A DNA stretch of 64,000 nt. Origin: Terriglobia bacterium. GTDB taxonomy: Bacteria; Acidobacteriota; Terriglobia; Terriglobales; Acidobacteriaceae. The translations under genes were made by a program, and so were the position numbers. The stretch covers positions 62,001 through 126,000 of the forward strand of contig JAIQGF010000014.1 of the NCBI GenBank assembly GCA_020072845.1, in the 5' to 3' direction. Numbering within the stretch: position 1 is the stretch's first letter; the number at the start of each line of letters is the position of its first letter. The notes below the pieces were generated by a model. It did not search any database. It saw nothing but the letters and a program-made list of their open reading frames with translations, and was not told where the DNA came from. Positions 23,318 through 33,111 of the stretch are shown here, in pieces.

Positions 23318-25138
23318 ATGACTACGATGCCTCGAACCATGACCACAACCGCGACCCAGACCGTGCCCGTGCAGGTTGACTCGCTGCTGCTGGAAGTGGC
23401 CGACGTGGTGAACACCACGCTCGACCTCAACACCATCCTGCGGCGGGTTGCGGAACTGGTGCGCCGGGTCATTGAGTACGAGCATTTCGCCATCATGCTG
23501 CTGAACGAGAAAACGCAGGAGATGCGCATCCGGTTTTCGATCGGGCATCCGCCGGAGGCGATTGAGCGCTGCCGGATCAAGGTGGGCGAAGGCGTGACTG
23601 GGCTGGCCGCGCAGCGCCGCGAGCCGGTGCTGGTCAACGACGTTCTGAAGGCACCGCACTACATCGAGACGCTGCCCCAGGTGCGCTCCGAGCTGGCGGT
23701 GCCGCTGATTATCAAGAACCGCGTCATTGGAGTCATTGACATCGAAGCGCCGCAGCCGGGGTATTTTACCGAAGATCACAAGCGGCTTCTCTCGCTGGTC
23801 GCGTCGCGCATTGCCATCGGAATCGAAAATGCGCGGCTGTACACGCGCACCTCGCGGCAGGCGAAGACGCTGGCGGTGCTGAATGAAATCAGCCGGGACC
23901 TGACGTCGATTCTCAACCTCGACCAGTTGCTGCAGCGCGTCGGCGAGGCGGTAACGCGGCTGATTGACTACCAGATGTTCAGCGTGCTGCTGGTGGACCC
24001 GGCGCGCGCAATCCTGGAGCACCGGTTCTCGCTGCGCTTCAACGAGTCGGTGCAGATCAAGCACGACATCCCCCTCGGCAAGGGCCTGGTCGGTTACTCC
24101 GCGCAGCACAAAGAGCCGGTGCTGGTGGGCGACGTCGGCAAGGACCCGCGCTATATCAACGCCAACCCGGAGACGCGCTCGGAGCTGTGCGTGCCGCTGA
24201 TCTACAAGGACAAGGTGATTGGGGTGCTCGACATCGAGCACACGCGGCGCGGCTATTTTACCGAAGACCACGTGCGCACCATGACGACGCTGGCGGCGCA
24301 GGTGGCGATCGCGATCGAGAATGCGCGGCTCTACGAGCACGTGGCGCGGCAGGAACGCCGGCTGCAGAAGGACCTGGCACTGGCGCACGAACTCCAGTTC
24401 CGGTTGCTGCCGCAATGCTGCCCGGTGATTGGGAATGCGGAGCTGGCGGCGAAGTTCGTACCCGCGCGCGAGATCGGCGGCGACCTGTACGACTTCCTGC
24501 CATACGAGCGGCGCGCGCAGGGCCGTAAGCGCGGCGAGGAGCGCAATCCGAATCTTGGCATCGCGATTGGCGACGTGAGCGGCAAGGGCGCTCCCGCCGC
24601 GTTATATGCCGCGCTGGCCAGCGGGTTTCTGCGGTCGCACGCCAGTTCGCGGCCGGGCGCAGCCGAGATGCTGTCGCTGCTGAACCAGTCGCTGTCCGCA
24701 CGCCGTATCGACGGACAATACATCTCGGTGGCGTATGCGCTGTGGGACGATCATTGCCGACAGCTGCGCGTGGCCAACTCCGGGCTGCCGCGGCCCTTGT
24801 ACTGCCATAACGGCCGCGTCGAGCGAGTGGAGAGCGTGGGCCTGCCGCTCGGCTTGTTCGACGACCCCCAGTACGACGAGGTGACTTACCGGGCGAATCC
24901 CGGCGATGTGTTCGTCTTCTTCAGCGACGGCGTGCTCGACGCGCAGAACCGGGAGGGCGACATGTTCGGGGGCACGCGGCTGGTGAAGGTGATCGAGGCC
25001 AACTGCGAGCGCAGTGCCGACGACATCGTGACCGCAATCTTCGCGGCCGTGGGCGAATTTACGGCGGGCGAGAGCCCGTACGACGACCAGACCGTGGTCG
25101 TGCTCAAGGTCCTGCGGCAGTCCGGCAAAAAGAAATGA
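23318..25138 (+). CDS. GAF-GAF-SpoIIE/PP2C-type protein phosphatase
   Basis: The 606-residue protein has two tandem GAF domains (about residues 25-180 and 200-345), each ending in a GYFTEDH...A..IAIENARLY motif, then a coiled linker and a PPM/SpoIIE phosphatase domain (about 375-600). REIGGDLYDF, IAIGDVSGKGAPAALYAA, FFSDGVLDAQN and SPYDDQTVVVLKV hold the metal-binding aspartates. These proteins act as RsbU-like regulators of anti-anti-sigma factors in response to a ligand or redox signal. No Rsb partner is adjacent. Its last four bases (ATGA) overlap the start of lysA. Confidence 0.9.
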   Translation: MTTMPRTMTTTATQTVPVQVDSLLLEVADVVNTTLDLNTILRRVAELVRRVIEYEHFAIMLLNEKTQEMRIRFSIGHPPEAIERCRIKVGEGVTGLAAQRREPVLVNDVLKAPHYIETLPQVRSELAVPLIIKNRVIGVIDIEAPQPGYFTEDHKRLLSLVASRIAIGIENARLYTRTSRQAKTLAVLNEISRDLTSILNLDQLLQRVGEAVTRLIDYQMFSVLLVDPARAILEHRFSLRFNESVQIKHDIPLGKGLVGYSAQHKEPVLVGDVGKDPRYINANPETRSELCVPLIYKDKVIGVLDIEHTRRGYFTEDHVRTMTTLAAQVAIAIENARLYEHVARQERRLQKDLALAHELQFRLLPQCCPVIGNAELAAKFVPAREIGGDLYDFLPYERRAQGRKRGEERNPNLGIAIGDVSGKGAPAALYAALASGFLRSHASSRPGAAEMLSLLNQSLSARRIDGQYISVAYALWDDHCRQLRVANSGLPRPLYCHNGRVERVESVGLPLGLFDDPQYDEVTYRANPGDVFVFFSDGVLDAQNREGDMFGGTRLVKVIEANCERSADDIVTAIFAAVGEFTAGESPYDDQTVVVLKVLRQSGKKK

Positions 25139-26424
25139 GCAAGAGCGCCGTGCCCGAGGGGCGACCGCCCGCATTCGTGTATCGCCGGGACGTGCTGCAC
25201 TGCGAGCGCGCGCCGCTGCCCGAGCTGGCGCAGAAGCACGGCACGCCGCTGTACGTTTATTCGGCGACGACCATCCGCGACCGCTACCGCACCTTCGACC
25301 GCGCGTTCCGCGGGTTTCCGCACACCGTCTGCTATTCCGTCAAGGCGAATTCCAACCTGGCGCTGCTGAAAATGCTGGCCGGCCTGGGCTGCGGCTTCGA
25401 CGTGGTCTCAGGCGGCGAGTTGCGGCGCGTGCTGCGCGCCGCCAGAACAGCGGCCAGGCGCGTGGTGTTCTCGGGGGTGGGCATGACGGCGGAGGAGATG
25501 GATGCCGCGCTGCGCGCCGGCATCCTGATGTTCAACGTGGAAAGCGAAAGCGAGATGGCGGCGTTGGCGCAACGTTGTGCGCGCCTGAAGAAGACGGCGC
25601 GGCTGGCTTTTCGAGTCAATCCCGACGTTCCCGCGGAAACGCACCCCTACATCGCCACCGGGCTGCATCAACACAAATTCGGAGTGCCGATTGATGCCGC
25701 GCGGCGCCTGTACGAGCGGGCCGCGCAGGAAAAATGGCTGGAGGTGGCGGGCGTCAGCGTGCATATCGGGTCGCAGATCACCAGCGTGGAACCGTTCGGG
25801 ATGGCGATGGAGCGCGTGGCCGAACTGGTGCGCGCGCTGAAGAGCGACGGACATCGCATCCGCTACGTGGATGCCGGCGGCGGACTGGGCATCCGCTACG
25901 ACGCGCAGGAATTGCCGGAATTTGCCGAGCATGCGCGGGACTTTGCCCGGGCCGTGACACGTCCGCTGCGCCGGTCAGGAGTGCATCTGCTGCTGGAGCC
26001 GGGGCGCGCGATCGTGGGTCCGGCGGGCGCGCTGCTGGTGCGCGTGCTCTACCGCAAATCGAACAACGGAAAGTCGTTCGTCGTGGTGGATGCCGCGATG
26101 AATGACTTGATCCGCCCCGCCCTGTATGGCGCTCACCACGAGATTGTTCCGGTGGAACGCACGCGAGTGCAAGAGCGCGACATTGTGGACGTGGTCGGGC
26201 CGATCTGCGAGACCGGCGATTTCTTCGCCCGCGACCGCGCCCTGCCGCCGGTAGAGGAAGGCGGGCTGCTGGCGATCCTCGACACCGGGGCGTACGGGAT
26301 GTCCATCTCTTCCAACTACAACACGCGGCCGCGCGCGGCAGAGGTGCTGGTGGAGGGAAAGAAGGCGCGCGTGATCCGGAAGCGGGAAACGGTTGTGGAG
26401 TTGTTGAGGAATGAGAGGCTTTAG
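25135..26424 (+). CDS. lysA: Diaminopimelate decarboxylase
   Basis: LysA decarboxylates meso-diaminopimelate to lysine. The fold III PLP signature CYSVKANSNLALL contains the cofactor lysine; FRVNPDV, HQHKFGV, GVSVHIGSQI, DAGGGLGIRY, LEPGRAIVGPAG, GPICETGDFFARDR and YGMSISSNYNTRPR follow in the right order. Length 429 is typical. The ATG overlaps the stop of the phosphatase gene by 4 bases, so the two are translationally coupled. A TTTAGG tract lies downstream (26411-26445). Confidence 0.96.
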   Translation: MSKSAVPEGRPPAFVYRRDVLHCERAPLPELAQKHGTPLYVYSATTIRDRYRTFDRAFRGFPHTVCYSVKANSNLALLKMLAGLGCGFDVVSGGELRRVLRAARTAARRVVFSGVGMTAEEMDAALRAGILMFNVESESEMAALAQRCARLKKTARLAFRVNPDVPAETHPYIATGLHQHKFGVPIDAARRLYERAAQEKWLEVAGVSVHIGSQITSVEPFGMAMERVAELVRALKSDGHRIRYVDAGGGLGIRYDAQELPEFAEHARDFARAVTRPLRRSGVHLLLEPGRAIVGPAGALLVRVLYRKSNNGKSFVVVDAAMNDLIRPALYGAHHEIVPVERTRVQERDIVDVVGPICETGDFFARDRALPPVEEGGLLAILDTGAYGMSISSNYNTRPRAAEVLVEGKKARVIRKRETVVELLRNERL

Positions 26425-26509
26425 GCTTTAGATTTTAGGTTTTAGGAAGCCCGGCGCTTCCCGCACACGCATTACTCTTTGGTCCGGACCATTCGAGCAC
26501 GGCCCTAAC

Positions 26510-27367
26510 TCACCGTATGCCCATTTTCAACTTGTTCCGCAGCACGTCGAAAAAGGTCTTGCGCATGCGCAGCAGAGTGGTGTGGTAGGCGGACTTGTGG
26601 CAGACGACGCGGTCCTCATCGGCGAGCGGGACGCCGACCTGGCCATCAATGCTGAGGTATGCCTCCTCGCCCGCGCTCTTGACGACGATCTCGATCTCGA
26701 CCGTGTCCTTCACCACCAGCGGCCGGTGGGTGAGCGAATGCGGGCAGACGGGCACAATCACCATCGCATCCACGGAGGGCATGAGGATGGGCCCTCCGGC
26801 GGCCAGCGCGTACGCGGTGGATCCCGTGGGGGTGGAAATGATGACGCCGTCGGCCTTGTAATTGGACACGAAGACGGTATCGAGATAGAGATCGAAACTC
26901 ACCAGCCGCGAGATGGCGCTCTTATTGACCACCGCGTCGTTGAGGGAGTCGTAGTTCGCCACCATTTTTCCGTCGCGCATCAACCGGCAGTTCAGCATGT
27001 TGCGGGTTTCGTGGGCACAGCGGTGCTGGTCAACGGCTTCGAGAGTCTCCCAGAGCTCATCGAGCGGGACCTCGGTGAGAAAACCGAGCGAGCCGAGATT
27101 GACGCCGAGGATGGGGATGTTGGCCAGCGCAACCGCACGCGCCGCCGAAAGCAGGGTGCCGTCGCCGCCGAGCACAAGGACGAATTCGGGCTTCTTCCCG
27201 GCAAGTTCGTCGCGTTCCACCGCCTCGGCTGCCGGCAAGTAGGCCGCGGTTTCGCGGTCGAGCCAAACGCGCTCGTAGCCGTGCTCCTGGAACCAGCGCA
27301 GCACTCTCGGAACCAGTTCTTCGAGTTCCGGTTTCTCCGGCTTGGAAACGATGGCGGCGATCTTCAT
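26510..27367 (-). CDS. nadK: NAD kinase
   Basis: NadK phosphorylates NAD to NADP. The 285-residue product has the FVLVLGGDGTLLSAAR motif, GVNLGSLGFLTEV, SLNDAVVNKS, the ADGVIISTPTGSTAYALAAGGPI block and CPHSLTHRPLV, all hallmarks of the family, and ends with a strand-rich domain (YLSIDGQVGVPL). It is followed 40 bases upstream on the same strand by tlyA (transcribed first), suggesting one operon. Confidence 0.96.
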   Translation of the reverse strand: MKIAAIVSKPEKPELEELVPRVLRWFQEHGYERVWLDRETAAYLPAAEAVERDELAGKKPEFVLVLGGDGTLLSAARAVALANIPILGVNLGSLGFLTEVPLDELWETLEAVDQHRCAHETRNMLNCRLMRDGKMVANYDSLNDAVVNKSAISRLVSFDLYLDTVFVSNYKADGVIISTPTGSTAYALAAGGPILMPSVDAMVIVPVCPHSLTHRPLVVKDTVEIEIVVKSAGEEAYLSIDGQVGVPLADEDRVVCHKSAYHTTLLRMRKTFFDVLRNKLKMGIR

Positions 27368-27407
27368 GGGGCAATCGGGGATTGTACAGGCTGGCGGCGG
27401 AAACGGG

Positions 27408-28139
27408 CTAGCGTTCGGCGTAGAGGAGAAATTCGCGGTTGCCGTGAGCGCCCAGAATGGGCGACTCGATCACGCCGGTGATGCGCCAGCCCAGGTCCGC
27501 CAGGGCCTTGCGCACCGTATCGGCCGCGGCCTGCTGCGCCACGGGGTCGCGCACGATGCCGCCCTTTCCGACCCGTTCCCTGCCGACTTCGAACTGCGGT
27601 TTCACCAGGACCACGATGCCGCCGAGCTTGTCGCCGGCGGCTGCGATCACCGCCGGCAGCACCAGGGTGGCGGAGATAAACGAAACATCCATGGCGACGA
27701 ACTCCACCGCTTCGGCCACGTCCTCGCGCCGCAAGTAACGGGCGTTGGTCTTTTCCAGCAGACGGACGCGAGGATGGTTGCGGAGCCGGAGATCAATCTG
27801 GCCGTAGCCGGTATCCACGGCGATGACGCGCGCGGCGTCGTGCTGCAGCAGGCAATCGGTGAAACCGCCGGTGGAGGCGCCGATGTCCATGCAGATGCGG
27901 CCGCGAACATCAATGTGCCAGTGATCGAGGGCACGCTCCAGCTTGAGTCCGCCCCGGCTGACGTAGCGCATGTCCTCGCCCAGCAGGCGGATGACAGCAT
28001 CTTGTTCAACCCCTGCTCCCGCTTTCTCCACCTTCTGCTCGTTGACCAGCACTTTGCCCGCCAGGATCAATGCCTGCGCGCGTTCGCGCGAGGGCACGAG
28101 GCCGCGCTCCACCAGGAGCTTGTCAATGCGGGTCTTCAC
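27408..28139 (-). CDS. tlyA: TlyA-family rRNA 2'-O-methyltransferase / hemolysin A-like
   Basis: TlyA enzymes methylate 2'-O ribose positions in rRNA. The N-terminus (about residues 3-60, RIDKLLVERGLVPSRERAQ...GKVLVNEQ) is an S4 RNA-binding domain. The Rossmann methyltransferase core then has YVSRGGLKLERAL, CMDIGASTGGFTDCLL (SAM site), DTGYGQIDLRL, DVSFIS and VLVKPQFEVG with its catalytic lysine. Length 243 fits. The start is GTG at 28139. It lies upstream of nadK on the same strand with a 40-base gap. Confidence 0.93.
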   Translation of the reverse strand: MKTRIDKLLVERGLVPSRERAQALILAGKVLVNEQKVEKAGAGVEQDAVIRLLGEDMRYVSRGGLKLERALDHWHIDVRGRICMDIGASTGGFTDCLLQHDAARVIAVDTGYGQIDLRLRNHPRVRLLEKTNARYLRREDVAEAVEFVAMDVSFISATLVLPAVIAAAGDKLGGIVVLVKPQFEVGRERVGKGGIVRDPVAQQAAADTVRKALADLGWRITGVIESPILGAHGNREFLLYAER

Positions 28140-28163
28140 CGCGCCAGCGTAGCAGGAAAGCGG

Positions 28164-28208
28164 CGATCAGCAATTAGCAATTAGCGATTAGCAATTAGCG
28201 ATTAACAA
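28164..28208. repeat. CAATTAGCGATTAG tandem tract
   Basis: Alternating GCAATTA and GCGATTA heptamers upstream of tlyA. The remaining gap to 28405 shows no gene. Confidence 0.75.
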
Positions 28209-28405
28209 TAAGCTGGTCAGCGATGGCAAACAAATTTTTTCTTCGCCCACGCAGGTGTGCAGTTTGCTAAACGAAGCGTCAATCCTTGACTTGCGAGTCT
28301 AAAGCGGGTGATTTGCACACGCTTTTTCACACTCGTGTTGAAAATTTCAGAAAGCGTTTGGCAGCAGACGCGCTGAAGCGGCGGCGCGGCGGGAATCGCA
28401 GGCCA

Positions 28406-28999
28406 CTACTTGAACCATGTGTATCCCACGCGGAACTGTATGGTCGCGTTGATGCCCGGGTTGTGGTCGGCGAGGCTGGCATTGGAGATGTGCGTGATGT
28501 GCACCGACAAATCCACCGCCTGCCGGTTGCTGCGCAGGAAGTAAAAGCCGAAGGCGCCGCCGGGCATGAAGTTCACCCGCGAGGTGTCGCCCGGCGGTAT
28601 TTCCTTGGAGCTGAAAAGCAAACCGCCTTCCGCCGCGAGGTAAGGCACGACCCGGTTGCCGCCGGTCCAGTTGTATTTCAGTACCACCGGATTGGCGGCG
28701 AAGCTGTAGATCCACTGCTGCGGCCCGGAGGTGTAGAGCGCCGATTGCCGGACCTCATACACCGGCATGATGTCGGCGGCCCATTCAAAGGTACCGCGCA
28801 TGCGGCCGCTGCCCAATTCGCCGGTGAGCACGCGTCCGATGCGCAGGCCGCCGTTGATGAACTTGAATTCCGAGGCTTGGCCAAGCCCGGTGCCTCCTCC
28901 GAACCATGGCCCAAGCTCCCACACCGGCCGGCGCAACGGATTGTCCTGCGCCACGGCCGCCGCGCTCAGCAGCACCACCACCGCAATCAGTTTTTTCAT
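28406..28999 (-). CDS. PagL-like lipid A deacylase / acyloxyacyl hydrolase family outer-membrane protein
   Basis: A 197-residue protein with a short signal peptide (MKKLIAVVVLLSAAAVAQ) and alternating amphipathic strands of a small beta barrel. HITHISNASLADHNPGIN near the C-terminus matches the PagL active-site block (His-x-Ser/Asn followed by NxG), and the final residues YTWFK end in an aromatic-type outer-membrane signature. PagL removes a 3-O-acyl chain from lipid A. GGGAAGGGAAC precedes the ATG. Activity on lipid A is inferred from the motif. Confidence 0.75.
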   Translation of the reverse strand: MKKLIAVVVLLSAAAVAQDNPLRRPVWELGPWFGGGTGLGQASEFKFINGGLRIGRVLTGELGSGRMRGTFEWAADIMPVYEVRQSALYTSGPQQWIYSFAANPVVLKYNWTGGNRVVPYLAAEGGLLFSSKEIPPGDTSRVNFMPGGAFGFYFLRSNRQAVDLSVHITHISNASLADHNPGINATIQFRVGYTWFK

Positions 29000-29044
29000 G
29001 TTCCCTTCCCGAGTCTGAGGAATGTAACAGGGAATGAAAGGAAT

Positions 29045-29078
29045 TGTCGATTTTCGATTGTCGATTGCCGATTGACGA
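29045..29078. repeat. CGATTGTCGATTGCCGATTG tract
   Basis: Same repeat type as inside argS (8821-8856) and at 38222-38262, here in intergenic DNA between yebC and the PagL-like gene. Confidence 0.8.
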
Positions 29079-29111
29079 CGGTGCGTCCCCGGGACAGTGG
29101 GAACTTACAAA

Positions 29112-29137
29112 CGAAAACCCGGCCGAGGGCGGCCGGG
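29112..29137 (-). terminator. Rho-independent terminator of yebC
   Basis: On the minus strand CCCGGCC-gccctc-GGCCGGG (29118-29137) is followed by TTTTCG. It lies 33 bases after the yebC stop. Confidence 0.75.
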
Positions 29138-29169
29138 CTATAAACTCTCAACTCTGCTGAAACTCGAAA

Positions 29170-29916
29170 CTAGCTCGCCACTTCCTCCAACTGCTTCAGG
29201 TCCACATCGAAATTCGACCAGACGTGCTGCACGTCGTCGAGCTCTTCCAGAGCCTCCACCAGGCGGATCATGGTGGTGGCCTGCGAGCCTTCCAGTTTGA
29301 TGTAGTTCTGCGGGATCATGGCAATTTCCGATGCGGTCGGGGTGATCTTCGCCTTCTTCACCGCCTCCAGCACCGTGTCGAAGGCGTGCGGATCGGTGAT
29401 GATCTCCCAGGTCTCGCCGTCGTCCTTCAGGTCCTCGCCGCCGGCTTCCAGCACGATGTTCATCAGGTCGTCTTCCTTGGCCGCCGGCTTGGGCACCACG
29501 ATATCGCCCTTCTTGTGGAACATCCATGCCACCGACCCGGCTTCGCCGAGGTTGCCGCCGAACTTGGCGAAGGCGTGGCGGATCTCGCTGACGGTGCGGT
29601 TGCGGTTATCGGTGGAGAGATCCAACAACACGGCAACCCCGCCAGGGCCGTAGCCTTCCAGGTTGAATTCTTCGTAGGTAACGCCGGGTAATTCGCCGGT
29701 GCCGCGCTGAATGGCGCGCTTGATGTTGTCGGCCGGCATGTTTTCGGCTTTGGCGTCGAGGATGGCCTTGCGCAGGCGCGGATTCTTGTCGGGATCGCCG
29801 CCCGACTTCGCCGCCATGGCAATTTCGCGGATCAGACGGGTGAAAATCTTGCCGCGCTTGGCATCCAGCGCGCCCTTCTTGTGCTTGATGGTGGCCCATT
29901 TTGAATGGCCAGACAT
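29170..29916 (-). CDS. yebC: YebC/PmpR-family translational/transcriptional regulator
   Basis: The 248-residue protein begins MSGHSKWATIKHKKGALDAK, the diagnostic start of the YebC/TACO1 family, followed by KNPRLRKAILDAKAENMPADNI, the YEGYGPGG-like EGYGPGGVAVLL, and RHAFAKFGGNLGEAGSVAWMF. Members act as DNA-binding regulators or help ribosomes through proline stretches. Length is typical. A clear hairpin terminator follows. It is a single transcription unit. Confidence 0.95.
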   Translation of the reverse strand: MSGHSKWATIKHKKGALDAKRGKIFTRLIREIAMAAKSGGDPDKNPRLRKAILDAKAENMPADNIKRAIQRGTGELPGVTYEEFNLEGYGPGGVAVLLDLSTDNRNRTVSEIRHAFAKFGGNLGEAGSVAWMFHKKGDIVVPKPAAKEDDLMNIVLEAGGEDLKDDGETWEIITDPHAFDTVLEAVKKAKITPTASEIAMIPQNYIKLEGSQATTMIRLVEALEELDDVQHVWSNFDVDLKQLEEVAS

Positions 29917-30051
29917 GAGAGACCTCGATGAAAAAAGAAGTGGGCACGATTATGCCCCGGCGCACTAGGACGCCCAAAAACACTGCAGCAATCGGGGATT
30001 ATAGCACGCGGGAAACGGCGGAATCAGGCAGTTGCCAGCGGGTGGGCAGTA

Positions 30052-30549
30052 TCACCGCAGCGGCGGCAAAATCTCAATTTCGGGTTGGCCGGCTCCTTGC
30101 TTGTGCCGAGACCGGTACGCATACAGGACTGCCAGCAACGGCGCGGCCAGCAACACACCCCAGAAGCTGAAGATCATTCCCAGGACGATGGGCGCCAGGA
30201 TGGAAGCCCAGATCGGCACCTTGGCGGTGCGGCGCATCAGGTAGGGCTGCAGCACAAGTCCATCGGTCACGGCGACGACGGCGTAAAGGATGAACACATA
30301 GAGCAGGCGCATGATGCCGCCGCTGACCACGGCCGCGACCGCCGGTCCAGCCAGCGCCATGACCGGCCCAAGATGAGGAATGAACTGCAGGATGGCGGCC
30401 AGCACCGCCCACAGCGGCGCCCACGGAACGCGGATGATCAGCAGGCCGATCAGCCATAGACATGCCACCGCGGCCGAGTCCTGCAGTTGGGCGATGAACC
30501 ATCGCTGCAGTGCCCCGCCGGTCACGCCGGCATGTTCGCGGAAGTCCAT
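30052..30549 (-). pseudogene. N-terminally truncated AI-2E/PerM-family permease
   Basis: About 165 residues match only the C-terminal half of an AI-2E family exporter-like permease (usual length about 350): RWFIAQLQDS, PLWAVLAAILQFIPHLGPV, and DGLVLQPYLMRRTAKVPIWA followed by FSFWGVLLAAPLLAVL. The frame stays open to 30669, but the upstream 40 codons are made by a hairpin repeat (30606-30636) rather than by family sequence. The first half of the gene appears lost at that repeat. It could still give a small membrane protein from the ATG at 30549, though no good ribosome site is seen. Confidence 0.6.
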
Positions 30550-30605
30550 TTGCTTGGTTTGGATGCGCGGGCTGCCATGACCGTCTCGAACAAGGGGCGG
30601 ACAGA

Positions 30606-30636
30606 CCCACATCTGCCAAGTGCGGGCAGATGTGGG
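30606..30636. repeat. CCCACATCTGCC hairpin element
   Basis: A perfect 12-bp stem (30606-30617 with 30625-30636) and 7-base loop, lying at the broken 5' end of the truncated permease gene. Confidence 0.8.
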
Positions 30637-30686
30637 GCACCCACTTGCACCCATTTGCGTTTCGATCACCGGATCGGGGCGGCGCG

Positions 30687-31413
30687 CTAGCTCTTCCCCA
30701 CGTAGGCATCGCGAATGTATTTGTTGTTGATCAGCGACTTGCTGCTGCCGGACAGCGTGATACGCCCCGTCTCCATGAGGTAGGCCGTTTCCGACATTTG
30801 CAGCGCGTAGCTGACGTTCTGGGCGACCAGGAGAATGGTGACACCCTCCTTGCGGATTTGCTCAACGTGGCCGAAGATTTCGTCCACCAGCTTGGGGGCG
30901 AGGCCGAGCGAGGGTTCGTCGAGCATCAGCAGTTCGGGTTCACCCATGAGGCCGCGTCCGACGGCGCACATCTGCTGCTCGCCGCCGGACAACGTGCCGG
31001 CAAGTTGCCCGCGGCGCTCCTTGAGGCGAGGGAAGAGATCGTAAACGCGGGTGAGGCCCTTGTGGGCGCCGCGGCGCAGGTTGGGCGGAAAGGCGCCCAT
31101 GAGGAGGTTGTCTTCCACCGTCATGCGCGGCCAAAGCTGGCGGCCTTCGGGGACGAGGCTGATGTGGCGCTTGACGCGCTCGTGCGGCGGCAGGGCGGTG
31201 ATGTCCTCACCTTTGAAAACAATGCGGCCGCTCTTGATCTTCAGGACGCCGATCACCGCGTTCAAGGTGGTGGTTTTGCCGGCGCCATTGGAGCCGATCA
31301 TGGTGACGATCTCGCCGCGCGGCACCGACAAGGAAACGTCCCACAAGACCTGCACCGCGCCGTAGCCGGCCGCGAGGCGCTCAATGGAGAGCAGGACATT
31401 GTTGGCCGAGGCG

Positions 31414-31421
<8 letters not shown>
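30687..31421 (-). CDS. livF: Branched-chain-type ABC transporter ATPase LivF
   Basis: One of two ATPases of a LIV-type importer. Walker A is GSNGAGKTTTL, the LivF-typical SLVPEGRQLWPRMTVEDNL follows, then the signature LSGGEQQ, Walker B ELLMLDEPSLGLAP, and a Q/H loop with VAQNVSYAL (Asn in place of the usual His-containing region, typical for LivF). The ATG at 31421 overlaps the livG stop by 8 bases and is preceded by AAGG; an upstream ATG at 31442 is the alternative. It is the last gene of livK-H-M-G-F. Confidence 0.92.
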
Positions 31422-32178
<757 letters not shown>

Positions 32179-33111
32179 GGATCCTCCTGATCCTGCGAAT
32201 GAGATTGCGAAGCGCGCCCAGAATTCCCCCCGGCTCAACCAGCACGATCACGATCAGCAGCCCTCCATAGAGGAGCAGGTGAGCCTGGGGAAAGCGGGCG
32301 ACGATCTCTTCCTCAATGATGCCGACAACACCGCCGCCGATCACGCCGCCCCAAACCGTGCCCAGCCCGCCGATGACGGGCATGAGCAGGATCTGAACGC
32401 TGGTTTGAAAAGCAAAGACGCCGTTGGGATGAATGAACGCGGCATAACGGGCGAACAAGCCGCCGGCCATGCCGGTGAGGGCGGCGGCAACGGCGTGGGC
32501 CTTGAGCTTGTAAGTGAAAGGATTGACGCCGGAATCGGCGGCGGCGTCCTCATCCTGGTTGATGGCGCCCAGGCCAAGCCCGAACTTGGAATTGGCGATC
32601 CAGTACGAGATGGCGACCGCGGCAGCGGCCAGGACCAGGGCCGAGTAATAATGCTCGGCCTGGTTGAAGGGACGGAGTTCGGAAATCCGGTAGCCGCTGG
32701 CGCCGCCGGTAAATCCGACGTTGGTGGCCACCACGCGCACGGTTTCGCTGACCCCGATGGTAGCGATGGCGAAATAGGGGCCGCGAAGACGGAATGTCGG
32801 CAAGCCGATCAGCACCGAGGCGATCGCAGCCGTCACACCCGCACATAGAAAAGCAACGTACGGGTGCAGATGGACGGCATCGATCAGGATGGCCGCGGTG
32901 TAGGCGCCGATGCCGTAAAACACCGCGAAGCCAAACGAGACCTGCCCGGCATAACCGCCGAGAATATTCCACCCGACACTGGCCGTGATCCAGACGAACG
33001 TAATGAACAGGAGACGAACAGCGTTGGCCTGGAGTCCGAAGGCAGGAAGAAGCGCCAGGACGGCGAGGAGCAACAACGCCGGCAACAGTTGCCACAAGCG
33101 CCGTGTTGGTT

